The translations under genes were made by a program, and so were the position numbers. Below, piece after piece: positions 42,742 through 51,496 of a stretch of DNA of 64,000 nt. Numbering within the stretch: the first letter of the stretch is position 1; each line of letters begins with the position of its first letter. Below the pieces are notes generated by a model. It was given only the letters and a program-made list of their open reading frames with translations. It was not told the origin of the DNA and made no database searches. Source of the stretch: Aliidongia sp035943795 (GTDB lineage: Bacteria; Pseudomonadota; Alphaproteobacteria; ATCC43930; CGMCC-115725); NCBI RefSeq assembly GCF_035943795.1, contig NZ_DASZBY010000089.1, forward strand, positions 1 through 64,000, in the 5' to 3' direction.

Positions 42742-43358
42742 GGCGTCGCACGATCCTGGGCTTGCTGGCCGCGACACTGCTCCTACCGCCGACCGCGCGG
42801 GCCGCCGGTCCGGACCAGGGGTTGGCGGCGGGTTCGGTGCTGCGCGGCGGGTTCGTTCAGGAACGCCATCTCAAGGGCTTCAACGCGCCATTACGCTCCG
42901 ACGGGCATTTCGTCCTGGTTCCAGGCCGGGGTTTGATCTGGCATGTCGAAAAGCCGTTCGCGATCACGACGGTCATCACTGCCGCCGGGCTGGTCCAGCA
43001 GGTCGGCGGCAACGAGACCCTGCGCCTCGCCGCCGCCCGGCTGCCGTTCCTGTCCCATCTCTACGACATGCTGGGCGGCGCGCTCGGCGGCGACTGGCAC
43101 GCGCTGGAGACCGACTTCATCGTCGAGCGGTCGGGCGATGCCGCCCGGTGGCAGGCTCGTCTGACGCCGCGCAAGGCCGACGACACGCTCGCCATGCCGT
43201 TCGCCAAGATTGCCGCGACGGGGGGCCGCTTCGTCGAGACCGTCGAGATGACCAAGCCGGACGGCGATGCCGATACCCTGAGCTTCGTCGACCAGGTGCT
43301 GAACGGGACGCCGCTCACGGCGGAAGAAGCGACCGCGCTCGACAGCCCGGGCAAATGA
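42738..43358 (+). CDS. LolA-like periplasmic lipid carrier of the polyene cluster
   Basis: This is a 206-residue exported protein with a signal peptide (ILGLLAATLLLPPTARA). FVQERHLKGFNAPLRSDGHF and GLIWHVEKPFAITTVIT follow the outer-membrane lipoprotein carrier (LolA) pattern. It takes the apeL position of the E. coli cluster. It likely carries the lipid-linked polyene across the periplasm. ATGA overlaps tie it to genes on both sides. Confidence 0.85.
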   Translation: MRRRTILGLLAATLLLPPTARAAGPDQGLAAGSVLRGGFVQERHLKGFNAPLRSDGHFVLVPGRGLIWHVEKPFAITTVITAAGLVQQVGGNETLRLAAARLPFLSHLYDMLGGALGGDWHALETDFIVERSGDAARWQARLTPRKADDTLAMPFAKIAATGGRFVETVEMTKPDGDADTLSFVDQVLNGTPLTAEEATALDSPGK

Positions 43359-46300
43359 GGCGTCTGACAGCCTTGCTCTGGCTGGCGGTCGTCGTGCTCG
43401 CCGGGGGCTATCTGGCGGCCCGGCTCCATGACGGGCTGGCGTTCCGCACCGACCTGATGGCGTTGCTGCCGCGCGAGCAGCAGGACCCCGTACTGCAGCA
43501 TGCCGATGACGCGGTCGCAGGCGCGCTGTCGCGCCGGATCGTGATCCTGGTCGGCGACCCCGACCGGACGGCGGCACGAGACGCGGCGCGCGCGATCGGC
43601 GATGCGCTCGGCCGGTCGGGGCTGGTCGAATTGACCACGAACGGCTTCGACAAGGATCGCCTGACCCGCATGGGCCAGGTCTATTTTCCCTATCGCCGCG
43701 GCCTGCTGAGCGACGCCGACCGGCGGCGACTTGTCGATGGCCGGGGGCAGGAGATCGCCGACCGGGCGTTGTCCCAGGTTTTCGGCTTCGTCGGGCTGGG
43801 CGATGCCGGCCTGCTCGGCCGCGACCCGTTCCTGCTGATGCCGGCGTTCTTCGGTGCCTTGCCGCTGCCTATGTCCAAGCTCAGCCTGGACGAGGGCATG
43901 CTGTCGCTCAAGGCCGAGGGCAAAACCTGGATCCTGGTCTCCGGCGCGCTGACTGACGAGCCCTATGCGCTCGACGTGCAGAAGCGTTTGAGCCTTGCGC
44001 TCGATCCGGTCGTCGAAGGGCTCCATGCGTCCTATCCGGATCTGGAGGCGCTGCGGCTGGGCGCGGTGTTCTTCGCCCAGGCCGGGGCCGCCCAGGCGAT
44101 CGGCGAGACGACGCTGATCAGCATTGCCTCGACCTTGGGAACCCTGCTGCTGGTCCTGGTCGTGTTCCGGGCCCTGACGCCGCTGTGGCTGACACTGCTT
44201 GCGATCGGTGTCGGCGTGATGGTCGCGCTCGCGGTCAGCCTGTGGCTATTCGGCGAGTTGCATGTCGGCGCGCTGCTGTTCGGTGTCAGCCTGATCGGCG
44301 TCGCGGTCGACTATAGCCTGCAGTATTGTAGCGAGATCTTCGCGCCGGACCCGCCGCCGCCGGCCGCGCGGCTGGGACGGGTGCTGACCGGGATCACGCT
44401 CGGCACGGCGACGACGATCATCGGCTACCTGACTCTGATGCTGGCTCCGTTCCCGGGCCTGCACCAGATCGCCGCCTTCTCGGTGATCGGGCTGTTCGCG
44501 TCCTGGGCGACGGTCGTGCTCTGGCTGCCCGGGCTCGACCGGACGCGCGCGCCGCGCCACGGCAAAACCATGCTGGCGGTGGCGGGCGCGTACCTGGCCT
44601 GGTGGGTCGATCCCCGCTTCCGCACGGCTCGCGGGATCGTCCTGGCCGTGCTGGTCGTCGCAGGCGTCATCGGCCTGTTCCGGATCGAGGCCGACGACGA
44701 CGTCCACCATATGCAGTCGCTGTCGCCGACCTTGGTGGGGCAGCAGGAGCGGTTGCAGCGCCTGATCGGCTCGACCGCGGGCAGCCAGTTCTTCCTGGTG
44801 CAGGGACCGGACGACGACACGGCGCTCAGCCGCGAGGAAGCGCTGGCCGATCGGTTGCGACCGCTCGTCGGCAAGGCGCTCGGCGGTTTCCAGGCTCCCG
44901 CGCAATATGTGCCCTCGGTCGGACGGCAACGCGCCAATCGCGCGCTGGTCCATGGGCAGCTGGACGGCGATCTGCTGCAGCGCCAGGTATCGCGGCTGGG
45001 CCTGAGCGACGCGCCGGCGACGGTCGACGATGGTGGGCCGGTACTGACCCTGCCCGCGGCGCTCGACAGCGGCGCGCTTGGTTTCCTGTCGATGCTGATC
45101 CTCGACGGCGGCGGCGGGGCGGTCCATGTCGTGACGCTCGACGGCATCACCGATCTGCCGGCGTTGGCTGCGGCCGCCGATGGGATCGCCGGCGTCCGCC
45201 TGGTCGACCCGGCGGGCGATTTCAGCCTGCTGCTCGGCAAGTACCGCAGCCGGGCGATCGTCCTGCTGGCACTTTCCGCGGCCCTGATGGCCCCGTTGCT
45301 GGCCTGGCGCTACGGAGTGCGCGGGGGCTTGCGCGTGTTGGCGCCACCGCTGCTGGCAGTGGCCCTGGCACCGGCCCTGCGCGCGCTCGCGGGGGGGCAT
45401 TTCACCTTCTTCGACGCCATGGCGCTGGTGCTGATCCTGTCGATCGGTGTCGATTATGCCGTGTTCTGCGCCGAGACGGCTGGCGAGCGCAAGCCGGTGA
45501 CGATGCTGGCGGTGGCGATGGCGGCGGGCACCGCGCTGATGTCGTTCGGCCTGCTGGCGGCGAGCGGCGTGGCGGTGGTGAGCGCGTTCGGCGCCACCAT
45601 GGCGACGGGCATTCTGCTGGCACTGCTGCTCGCCCCGCTGGCGCAGGGCGCGCGTCGGGCCGGCTCGGCCGGCCACTGGTCGCGCCTGGAAGAGCGTGGG
45701 ACCTATTGGGGCATCCAACTCGTCGCCGGCAGCTATTTCTTGCTCGGCCGACGCGTTTCCTTTGCGCTGCTGTGGCCGATCGTCACGTATTTCTACTTGA
45801 CCGATTCGAAGCGGCGCAGGGACTCCCTGGCTTATCTGATGCGGGCTCATCGCGCTTCCGGTCGGCGGGAGCCCGGCCATCTCGACGGGCTGCGGCATTT
45901 CATGAGCTTCGCCCAGAAGGCGCTGGAAACGTTGATCGCCTGGGCCCGACCGGACCGCAACGAGCTTGCGGTGGTCGGTGCCGAGGAGATCGACCGGCTG
46001 GCGGCGGAGAATCGTGGCGGGTTGCTGATCGTCTCCCACCTGGGCAACGCCGAACTCAGCCGATCGGGTCTGGAGGCCCGCTTCGGCCGGATCGTCAATG
46101 TTCTGCTGCACACCAAGCACGCCGCCCAGTACAACCGCATGCTCCAACGCATCAATCCCACGATCTCGATCCACACGATCGAGGTGACAGAGGTCGGCCC
46201 GGCGACCGCCATCGAACTGGAGGCACGGGTCCAACGGGGCGAATGGATCGCCATCGCCGGCGACCGCACGCCGGTCATGAGCGCCGGCCGGGTCAGCCTG

Positions 46301-46600
46301 GTGCCGTTCCTGGGCGCGCCCGCGCCGTTTTCCCAAGGACCCTACATCCTGGCCGGCCTGATGAAATGCCCGGTCCACGTCATGTTCTGCCTGCGCGAGG
46401 GCACCGGACACACCGTCTATTTCGAAAAATTCGCCGAGCGCATCGATCTGCCGCGACGGGACAAGGCAGCGTTCCTCGACGATCTGGCAACCCGCTACGC
46501 GGCGCTGCTGGAGCGCTACTGTCTCAAGGCACCGGCGCAATGGTATAATTTCTATGATTTCTGGAACGCCGATGCGAACCCCGACCGGGAGCGGCGGTGA
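43355..46600 (+). CDS. MMPL/RND-type exporter fused to a LpxL-like acyltransferase
   Basis: This is a 1081-residue fusion. Residues 1 to about 770 are an MMPL exporter of usual length: N-terminal helix, a large periplasmic loop, a first helix bundle with GVSLIGVAVDYSLQY, a second loop, and a second bundle with LILSIGVDYAVFCAE. From about residue 774 (HWSRLEERGTYWGIQLV) a complete HtrB/LpxL-type lysophospholipid acyltransferase follows, with GGLLIVSHLGNAEL in the catalytic position and IAIAGDRTPVMSAG. The reading frame is uninterrupted. The exporter alone is the E. coli ApeM equivalent, while the acyltransferase is normally on ApeJ. The fusion may couple acylation to export. Confidence 0.87.
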   Translation: MRRLTALLWLAVVVLAGGYLAARLHDGLAFRTDLMALLPREQQDPVLQHADDAVAGALSRRIVILVGDPDRTAARDAARAIGDALGRSGLVELTTNGFDKDRLTRMGQVYFPYRRGLLSDADRRRLVDGRGQEIADRALSQVFGFVGLGDAGLLGRDPFLLMPAFFGALPLPMSKLSLDEGMLSLKAEGKTWILVSGALTDEPYALDVQKRLSLALDPVVEGLHASYPDLEALRLGAVFFAQAGAAQAIGETTLISIASTLGTLLLVLVVFRALTPLWLTLLAIGVGVMVALAVSLWLFGELHVGALLFGVSLIGVAVDYSLQYCSEIFAPDPPPPAARLGRVLTGITLGTATTIIGYLTLMLAPFPGLHQIAAFSVIGLFASWATVVLWLPGLDRTRAPRHGKTMLAVAGAYLAWWVDPRFRTARGIVLAVLVVAGVIGLFRIEADDDVHHMQSLSPTLVGQQERLQRLIGSTAGSQFFLVQGPDDDTALSREEALADRLRPLVGKALGGFQAPAQYVPSVGRQRANRALVHGQLDGDLLQRQVSRLGLSDAPATVDDGGPVLTLPAALDSGALGFLSMLILDGGGGAVHVVTLDGITDLPALAAAADGIAGVRLVDPAGDFSLLLGKYRSRAIVLLALSAALMAPLLAWRYGVRGGLRVLAPPLLAVALAPALRALAGGHFTFFDAMALVLILSIGVDYAVFCAETAGERKPVTMLAVAMAAGTALMSFGLLAASGVAVVSAFGATMATGILLALLLAPLAQGARRAGSAGHWSRLEERGTYWGIQLVAGSYFLLGRRVSFALLWPIVTYFYLTDSKRRRDSLAYLMRAHRASGRREPGHLDGLRHFMSFAQKALETLIAWARPDRNELAVVGAEEIDRLAAENRGGLLIVSHLGNAELSRSGLEARFGRIVNVLLHTKHAAQYNRMLQRINPTISIHTIEVTEVGPATAIELEARVQRGEWIAIAGDRTPVMSAGRVSLVPFLGAPAPFSQGPYILAGLMKCPVHVMFCLREGTGHTVYFEKFAERIDLPRRDKAAFLDDLATRYAALLERYCLKAPAQWYNFYDFWNADANPDRERR

Positions 46601-46619
46601 CGCCTGCTCGGGGGTTTTT
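46577..46619 (+). terminator. Possible internal terminator/attenuator
   Basis: CCCCGA and TCGGGG can pair around an inner GGCG/CGCC hairpin and are followed by TTTTT. It spans the exporter-fusion stop codon. As the next genes belong to the same pathway, it would reduce rather than stop transcription. Confidence 0.4.
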
Positions 46620-46677
46620 CCGATCGGCCGGTTTTGTGTATGGTCGGCACCGTCGCCAATGGCTTGAGAGGTCGGCT

Positions 46678-47256
46678 TTGCCCACACGGGCTCTCGTTTC
46701 GCTGCTCCTCGCCCTGCTGCTCTCGGCATGTGCCGGTCCGGGACCGTCGCTCACGAGCGTCCGGATTGCCCCGGACCTGGATCTGGTCCTGCCGCGCCCC
46801 GGCGACCTGGGCCGCAGCCTGGACGCGACCCAACTGGTTTCCGCCCGTTATGGCGACCAGGCCATGGTGTTCGAGGGGCATGTGAGCGTCACGCCGGAAC
46901 GCCTGCTGCTGGTCGTGGTCGATCCGCTCGGCCGCCGGGCGCTCAGCGTGACCTGGACCGATGCCGGCGTGACCTATGATGCGGCGCCCTGGTTGCCGGC
47001 GACGGTGAGACCCGAGAACATGCTGGCCGATATCGTCGTTCTCTACTGGCCGGAGGCCGTCGTGCGCCGGTCGCTGGTCGGCGGCAGCCTGACTGCCACA
47101 CCGGGTACGCGGTCCGTCCAGGTCGCCGGGCACGAGGTCATCCATGCCGACTACCAGCCGGCGGCGCCGGGCGAAACCTGGGCGGGGCGGGCGCATTACG
47201 TCAACCTGCCCTGGGGCTACGCGCTCGACATCCAGTCGGTGCTTTCAGCGCCATGA
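46678..47256 (+). CDS. DUF3261 lipoprotein of the polyene cluster
   Basis: This is a 192-residue lipoprotein with lipobox LLSAC just after a short hydrophobic leader. TTG 46678 is preferred because GAGAGG lies upstream and the leader begins there; the overlapping GTG 46597 would add 27 unlikely residues. DUF3261 proteins accompany polyene clusters (apeN position) and probably sit in the outer membrane with the LolA-like carrier. It overlaps the ketosynthase gene by 4 bp. Confidence 0.82.
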   Translation: MPTRALVSLLLALLLSACAGPGPSLTSVRIAPDLDLVLPRPGDLGRSLDATQLVSARYGDQAMVFEGHVSVTPERLLLVVVDPLGRRALSVTWTDAGVTYDAAPWLPATVRPENMLADIVVLYWPEAVVRRSLVGGSLTATPGTRSVQVAGHEVIHADYQPAAPGETWAGRAHYVNLPWGYALDIQSVLSAP

Positions 47257-48449
47257 TCGTCCCGCTGTTCCTCAACGACTGCGGCATCGTCTCGCCGCTG
47301 GGCCGCGGCCGGCGGGCCACCGCCGCGGCACTCGCCGCCGGGCGCCGCGACGGCTTGGTGCTGCGGAACGATCTGGTGCCGGATAGAACCGTGACCGTCG
47401 GTGCGGTGATCGGCGACTTGCCCGCGCCCGATCGCACGCTCGCGGCATTCGACAGCCGCAACAATCGCCTGATGCTGGCCGCCTTGACCCAGATCGCCCA
47501 GAGCATAGAGGCCGCCGCCGAACGCTATGGCCGGCATCGCATCGCGGTCGTGCTCGGTACCAGCACGTCCGGAATCGCCGAGGGCGAGGCGGCGCTCGGC
47601 CGGTTCCGGGCGACCGGCACCTGGCCCGAATCCTACCATTATCGCCAGCAGGAGACCGGCAGCCTGGCCGAGTTCGCCGCCCGGGCGCTGGGACTGACCG
47701 GGCCGGCCTATACGGTTGCGACCGCTTGCTCGTCAAGCGTCAAGGTCTTCGCCTCGGCGCGCCGGCTGATCCGGGCCGGCCTGGCGGATGCGGCGGTGAT
47801 CGGCGGCGCCGACACGCTGTGCCGGATGACGCTCAACGGCTTCGGCGCGCTGCAAGCCTTGTCGCCAACGCTTTGCAATCCGTTCAGCGCCCATCGCGAC
47901 GGCATCACGATCGGCGAAGGGGCGGCCGCGTTCCTGTTGAGCGCCGAGCCGGCTGCGGTGCAGTTCCTCGGCGCCGGCGAGACGTCCGACGCCCATCATC
48001 CGACCGCACCCGATCCGGAGGGTGGCGGCGCGCGCCTGGCGATGTGCCAGGCGCTCGACGATGCCGGGCTATCGGCCGGGGATATCGACTACGTCAACCT
48101 TCACGGTACGGCGACGCCGCTCAACGATGCCATGGAGAGCAAGGCGATCGCCGGTCTGTTCGATCCGGCAACACCCTGCAGCTCGACCAAGGGCATGACC
48201 GGCCACATGCTGGGCGGCACCGGCGGGTGCGAGGCGGCATTCCTCTGGCTGACGCTCGATCCCGCGACCAGCACCGGGATGCTGCCCCCGCATGTCTGGG
48301 ACGGCGTACCGGATCCGGCCCTGCCGCCGCTGAACCTGGTCCGGCCGGGTACGCCCGTCCCGGATCGCGCGCGGGTCGCCATGTTGAGCAATTCCTTCGG
48401 TTTCGGCGGCAGCAATGTCGCGGTCGTGCTCGGTCGAGGTTGGGCATGA
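47253..48449 (+). CDS. apeO: Beta-ketoacyl synthase of the polyene cluster (ApeO-like)
   Basis: This is a 398-residue condensing enzyme with a full catalytic set: Cys in TVATACSSSVK, His in NLHGTATPLND and His in KGMTGHMLGG. It elongates the polyene; in E. coli ApeO works as a heterodimer with the chain-length factor ApeC. It overlaps both neighbours by 4 bp. Confidence 0.88.
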   Translation: MIVPLFLNDCGIVSPLGRGRRATAAALAAGRRDGLVLRNDLVPDRTVTVGAVIGDLPAPDRTLAAFDSRNNRLMLAALTQIAQSIEAAAERYGRHRIAVVLGTSTSGIAEGEAALGRFRATGTWPESYHYRQQETGSLAEFAARALGLTGPAYTVATACSSSVKVFASARRLIRAGLADAAVIGGADTLCRMTLNGFGALQALSPTLCNPFSAHRDGITIGEGAAAFLLSAEPAAVQFLGAGETSDAHHPTAPDPEGGGARLAMCQALDDAGLSAGDIDYVNLHGTATPLNDAMESKAIAGLFDPATPCSSTKGMTGHMLGGTGGCEAAFLWLTLDPATSTGMLPPHVWDGVPDPALPPLNLVRPGTPVPDRARVAMLSNSFGFGGSNVAVVLGRGWA

Positions 48450-48916
48450 CGGCCGGCACCTTTCCGCCGATCGCCGATCTGCTGCCCCATGGCCCGCCGA
48501 TGGTGCTGCTCGACGGAGTGGTCGCTGATACGACGACCAGCCTGACGACCAGTGTGATGCTCGGTGCCGGCAGCCAATTCGTGGTCGACGGCGAAGGCGT
48601 GCCGGCCCATGTCGGCATCGAATACATGGCCCAGACCTGCGGTGCGTTTGCCGGGCTGGAGGCGCGGCGCAGCGGCCGGCCGGTTCGGCTAGGCTTCCTG
48701 CTGGGGACCCGGCGCTACCGGGCGCTCGTGCCCTGGCTTCGCATCGGCTGGCGTCTGACGGTAACGGCCGATCTGGTGTTCCGCGAGGGACCGATGGGCG
48801 TGTTCGACTGCCGGATCGGGCATGACGAAACGGAGATCGCGGCGGCCCAGATCACGGTCTATCAGCCCGACGAAGCGGCAGGGATGCCGGTCGACGGCGT
48901 CGAGAGGGTGAGATGA
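48446..48916 (+). CDS. apeP: 3-hydroxyacyl-ACP dehydratase, ApeP-like
   Basis: This is a 156-residue hotdog protein; DLLPHGPPMVLLDGV is the dehydratase active-site stretch with His, and GIEYMAQTCGAFAGLEA forms the central helix. It is the second dehydratase of the cluster. ATG 48446 overlaps the ketosynthase stop by 4 bp. Confidence 0.86.
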   Translation: MTAGTFPPIADLLPHGPPMVLLDGVVADTTTSLTTSVMLGAGSQFVVDGEGVPAHVGIEYMAQTCGAFAGLEARRSGRPVRLGFLLGTRRYRALVPWLRIGWRLTVTADLVFREGPMGVFDCRIGHDETEIAAAQITVYQPDEAAGMPVDGVERVR

Positions 48917-49641
48917 CGGACAGAACCATCCTGGTGACGGGCGCCAGCAAGGGCATCGGCCAGGCGGTGGCGCTTCGACTGGCACGCGACGGCTTTCGCA
49001 TAGCGGTCCATTACCGCACCGACCGCGTCGGGGCCGAGACCGCGTTGGAGACGATCCGGCGCGATGGCGGCGAGGGGCGGCTGCTGGGCTTCGACATTGC
49101 CGACCGGGCTGCCTGCCGCACTGCGATCGAGGCCGACATCGATGCGCACGGCGCCTATTACGGTGCGGTGCTGAACGCCGGCATCTCGCGCGACAACGCC
49201 TTTCCGGCGCTGACCGACGACGATTGGGACGCGGTGCTCGGCACCAATCTCGATGGCTTCTACAACGTGCTGCATCCGCTGGTCATGCCGATGGTCCGGT
49301 TGCGCACGGGCGGCAGGATCGTCACCCTGTCTTCGGTCTCGGGACTGGTCGGCAATCGCGGGCAGGTCAACTACAGCGCCGCCAAGGCCGGCATCATCGG
49401 CGCGACCAAGGCGCTCGCGATCGAGCTGGCCAAGCGTGCCATCACCGTGAACTGCGTGGCGCCGGGCATCATCGAGACCCAGATGACGGACGGCTTGCCC
49501 CTGGACGAGATTGCCAAGCTCGTGCCGCTCCGTCGCGTCGGACGGCCGGAGGAGGTGGCTGCGGCAGTCTCCTTCCTTTGCTCCGACGGCGCCGGCTACG
49601 TGACGCGCCAGGTCATCTCGGTAAATGGGGGCATGGTCTGA
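48913..49641 (+). CDS. apeQ: 3-ketoacyl-ACP reductase (FabG-like), ApeQ-like
   Basis: This is a 242-residue SDR ketoreductase: ILVTGASKGIGQA for NADPH, NAGISRDN, the catalytic Ser in TLSSVSG, YSAAK with Tyr and Lys, and a C-terminal VISVNGGMV. It reduces the keto intermediate in each cycle. It is coupled to both neighbours (ATGA upstream, TGATG downstream). Confidence 0.92.
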   Translation: MTDRTILVTGASKGIGQAVALRLARDGFRIAVHYRTDRVGAETALETIRRDGGEGRLLGFDIADRAACRTAIEADIDAHGAYYGAVLNAGISRDNAFPALTDDDWDAVLGTNLDGFYNVLHPLVMPMVRLRTGGRIVTLSSVSGLVGNRGQVNYSAAKAGIIGATKALAIELAKRAITVNCVAPGIIETQMTDGLPLDEIAKLVPLRRVGRPEEVAAAVSFLCSDGAGYVTRQVISVNGGMV

Positions 49642-50864
49642 TGCGCCGGGTCGTCGTGACCGGAATGGGCGGTGTGACCGCGCTGGGCCAGGACTGGCCG
49701 ACCATCAGGGCGAATTTCGCCGAGGGGAAGACCGGCATCCGCTTCATGCCGGACTGGGAGCGGTTTTCCGGCATCAACACGCGGCTCGCCGCCCCGATCA
49801 CGGATTTTTCGGTCGAACAGCGCTATCCGCGCAAGAAGCTGCGGACGATGGGCCGGGTTTCCTGCCTTGCGGTCTATGCGACGGAGCGGGCGCTCGCCGA
49901 CGCCGGGCTGATCGACGACCCGGTCGTGCGCGGCGGCCGGACCGGCGTCGCCTATGGCTCGTCGTTCGGCAGCCCCGATGCGGTGCTGGGCTTCTATGAG
50001 CTCAAGATGCACGGCGCCTCGAAACACCTGAACGCGACCAACTACATTCAAATGATGAGCCATACGGCGGTGGTCAACATCGGCCTGTTCTTCGGTGTGA
50101 CCGGGCGCATCATCCCGACGTCGAGCGCCTGCACTTCGGGCAGCCAGGGCATCGGTTATGCCTATGAGGCGATCCGCTGGAACAAGGCCGACGTCATGAT
50201 CGCCGGCGGCGCCGAGGAATTGGACATCACCGATTCCGCGGTGTTCGATACGTTGTTCGCGACCAGCGTGAAGAACGACAGCCCCGAGGCGACGCCACGG
50301 CCTTACGACCGGGACCGCGACGGGCTGGTCATCGGCGAAGGCGCCGGCACGCTGATCCTGGAGGAATACGAGCATGCGCGGGCGCGGGGCGCGCGCATCC
50401 ATGCCGAGATCGTCGGGTTCGGCTGCAATTCCGACGGCAGCCACGTCACCCAGCCGCAGGCCGAGACCATGCAGGGTGCCTTGCGTTTGGCGCTCGAGGA
50501 TGCCGGGCTCGATGCGGCGGCGATTGGCCTGGTCAGCGGACATGGTACGGCGACGGAATGGGGTGACATCGCCGAGACGACCGCGACCAATGCCGTGCTG
50601 GGTCCGACGATGCCGATCCACTCGCTGAAGAGCTATTTCGGCCATTCGCTCGGCGCCTGCGGCGCGATCGAGGCCTGGCTGTCAATCGAGATGATGCGGG
50701 ACGGCTGGTTCTGCCCGACCGCGAACCTCACCCATGTCGACGAGCGCTGCGCCCCGCTCGACTATCTGATGGGACAGCCACGGCAGCTCGAGATCGACCA
50801 TCTGATGAGCAACAATTTCGCGTTCGGCGGGGTCAATACCTCGCTGATCCTCAAGCGATACTAG
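49641..50864 (+). CDS. apeR: Beta-ketoacyl synthase II-like enzyme, ApeR-like
   Basis: This is a 407-residue FabF-like synthase with Cys in SSACTSGSQ, His in SGHGTATEWGD and His in SYFGHSLGACG. In E. coli ApeR is the separate ketosynthase that starts the chain. It is the last gene of the polyene operon and ends 4 bp from a convergent gene. Confidence 0.88.
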   Translation: MRRVVVTGMGGVTALGQDWPTIRANFAEGKTGIRFMPDWERFSGINTRLAAPITDFSVEQRYPRKKLRTMGRVSCLAVYATERALADAGLIDDPVVRGGRTGVAYGSSFGSPDAVLGFYELKMHGASKHLNATNYIQMMSHTAVVNIGLFFGVTGRIIPTSSACTSGSQGIGYAYEAIRWNKADVMIAGGAEELDITDSAVFDTLFATSVKNDSPEATPRPYDRDRDGLVIGEGAGTLILEEYEHARARGARIHAEIVGFGCNSDGSHVTQPQAETMQGALRLALEDAGLDAAAIGLVSGHGTATEWGDIAETTATNAVLGPTMPIHSLKSYFGHSLGACGAIEAWLSIEMMRDGWFCPTANLTHVDERCAPLDYLMGQPRQLEIDHLMSNNFAFGGVNTSLILKRY

Positions 50865-50868
50865 GCCT

Positions 50869-51426
50869 TCATTTCGCCCGCTCGCAGATCGTGTCGAACG
50901 GACGCCGTGACGGCGGTGGCTTCGAGAGCGAGGCCCACCACCGGTCCAGGCCGGAACGATGGCAGTCGAGCCGGATCGTCAGGCCGCCGGAAAAGCCCAG
51001 CCAGTCGCTAAAGAGCGCCTGGGGCACGGCGATCAGGATGGGAACGTCGAGCCGGACGGCCTCGACCAGCACACGCAATAACCCGCCGCCAGAGAGTTCG
51101 GCCGAGCCGAAGCGGCTGACCACCAGCAGGTCCGGACGGCGGCGCACCGCATCGAGCAGCGATGGCTCGGCCGCCGACAAGGCGTCGGCGCAGGACCGGC
51201 CGGTGCCGAGGATGCCTCTGTCCGGCACGAGCCTGAAATCGACCCAGGAGTCCGTGCCGTTCCCGCGTCGCCGCTGCAACAGCCCGGCAACGTCGAGGCG
51301 CCGGGCGGCAAGATCGGCCGTGAAGGCTTCGAGCAGCGCGTCGGGTTCGTCGCCCCTGGCATAGACCAGTGCCGCCACGTCGCTGTCGGCGGCGAACAGG
51401 TCGTGCGGTTTCGCGATGGTCGCCAT
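50869..51426 (-). CDS. DUF2478 protein
   Basis: This is a 185-residue cytoplasmic protein with AALVYARGDEPDALLEAF at the start and FGSAELSGGGLLRVLVEAV in the middle, the pattern of DUF2478 proteins. These resemble nucleotide-binding folds and are often near molybdenum or nitrogen-metabolism genes. The function is not established. Confidence 0.8.
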   Translation of the reverse strand: MATIAKPHDLFAADSDVAALVYARGDEPDALLEAFTADLAARRLDVAGLLQRRRGNGTDSWVDFRLVPDRGILGTGRSCADALSAAEPSLLDAVRRRPDLLVVSRFGSAELSGGGLLRVLVEAVRLDVPILIAVPQALFSDWLGFSGGLTIRLDCHRSGLDRWWASLSKPPPSRRPFDTICERAK

Positions 51427-51457
51427 GGATGCTTCCTCGCTTCAGGACGGCATGTGC

Positions 51458-51483
51458 GACCGGGCGGCTTTTACCGCCCGGTC
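51458..51483 (-). terminator. Terminator hairpin after aldehyde dehydrogenase
   Basis: A 10-bp perfect stem (GACCGGGCGG with CCGCCCGGTC) has a 6-nt loop and lies 13 bp past the aldehyde dehydrogenase stop. There is no T-tract on the minus strand. Confidence 0.6.
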
Positions 51484-51496
51484 GGGCGCGCCTGGC

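Noticed and set aside
44246..46729. 827-codon minus-strand frame opposite the exporter fusion
   Set aside because: It has low-complexity Gln/Arg/Asp composition and no domain, and the plus strand is clearly coding.
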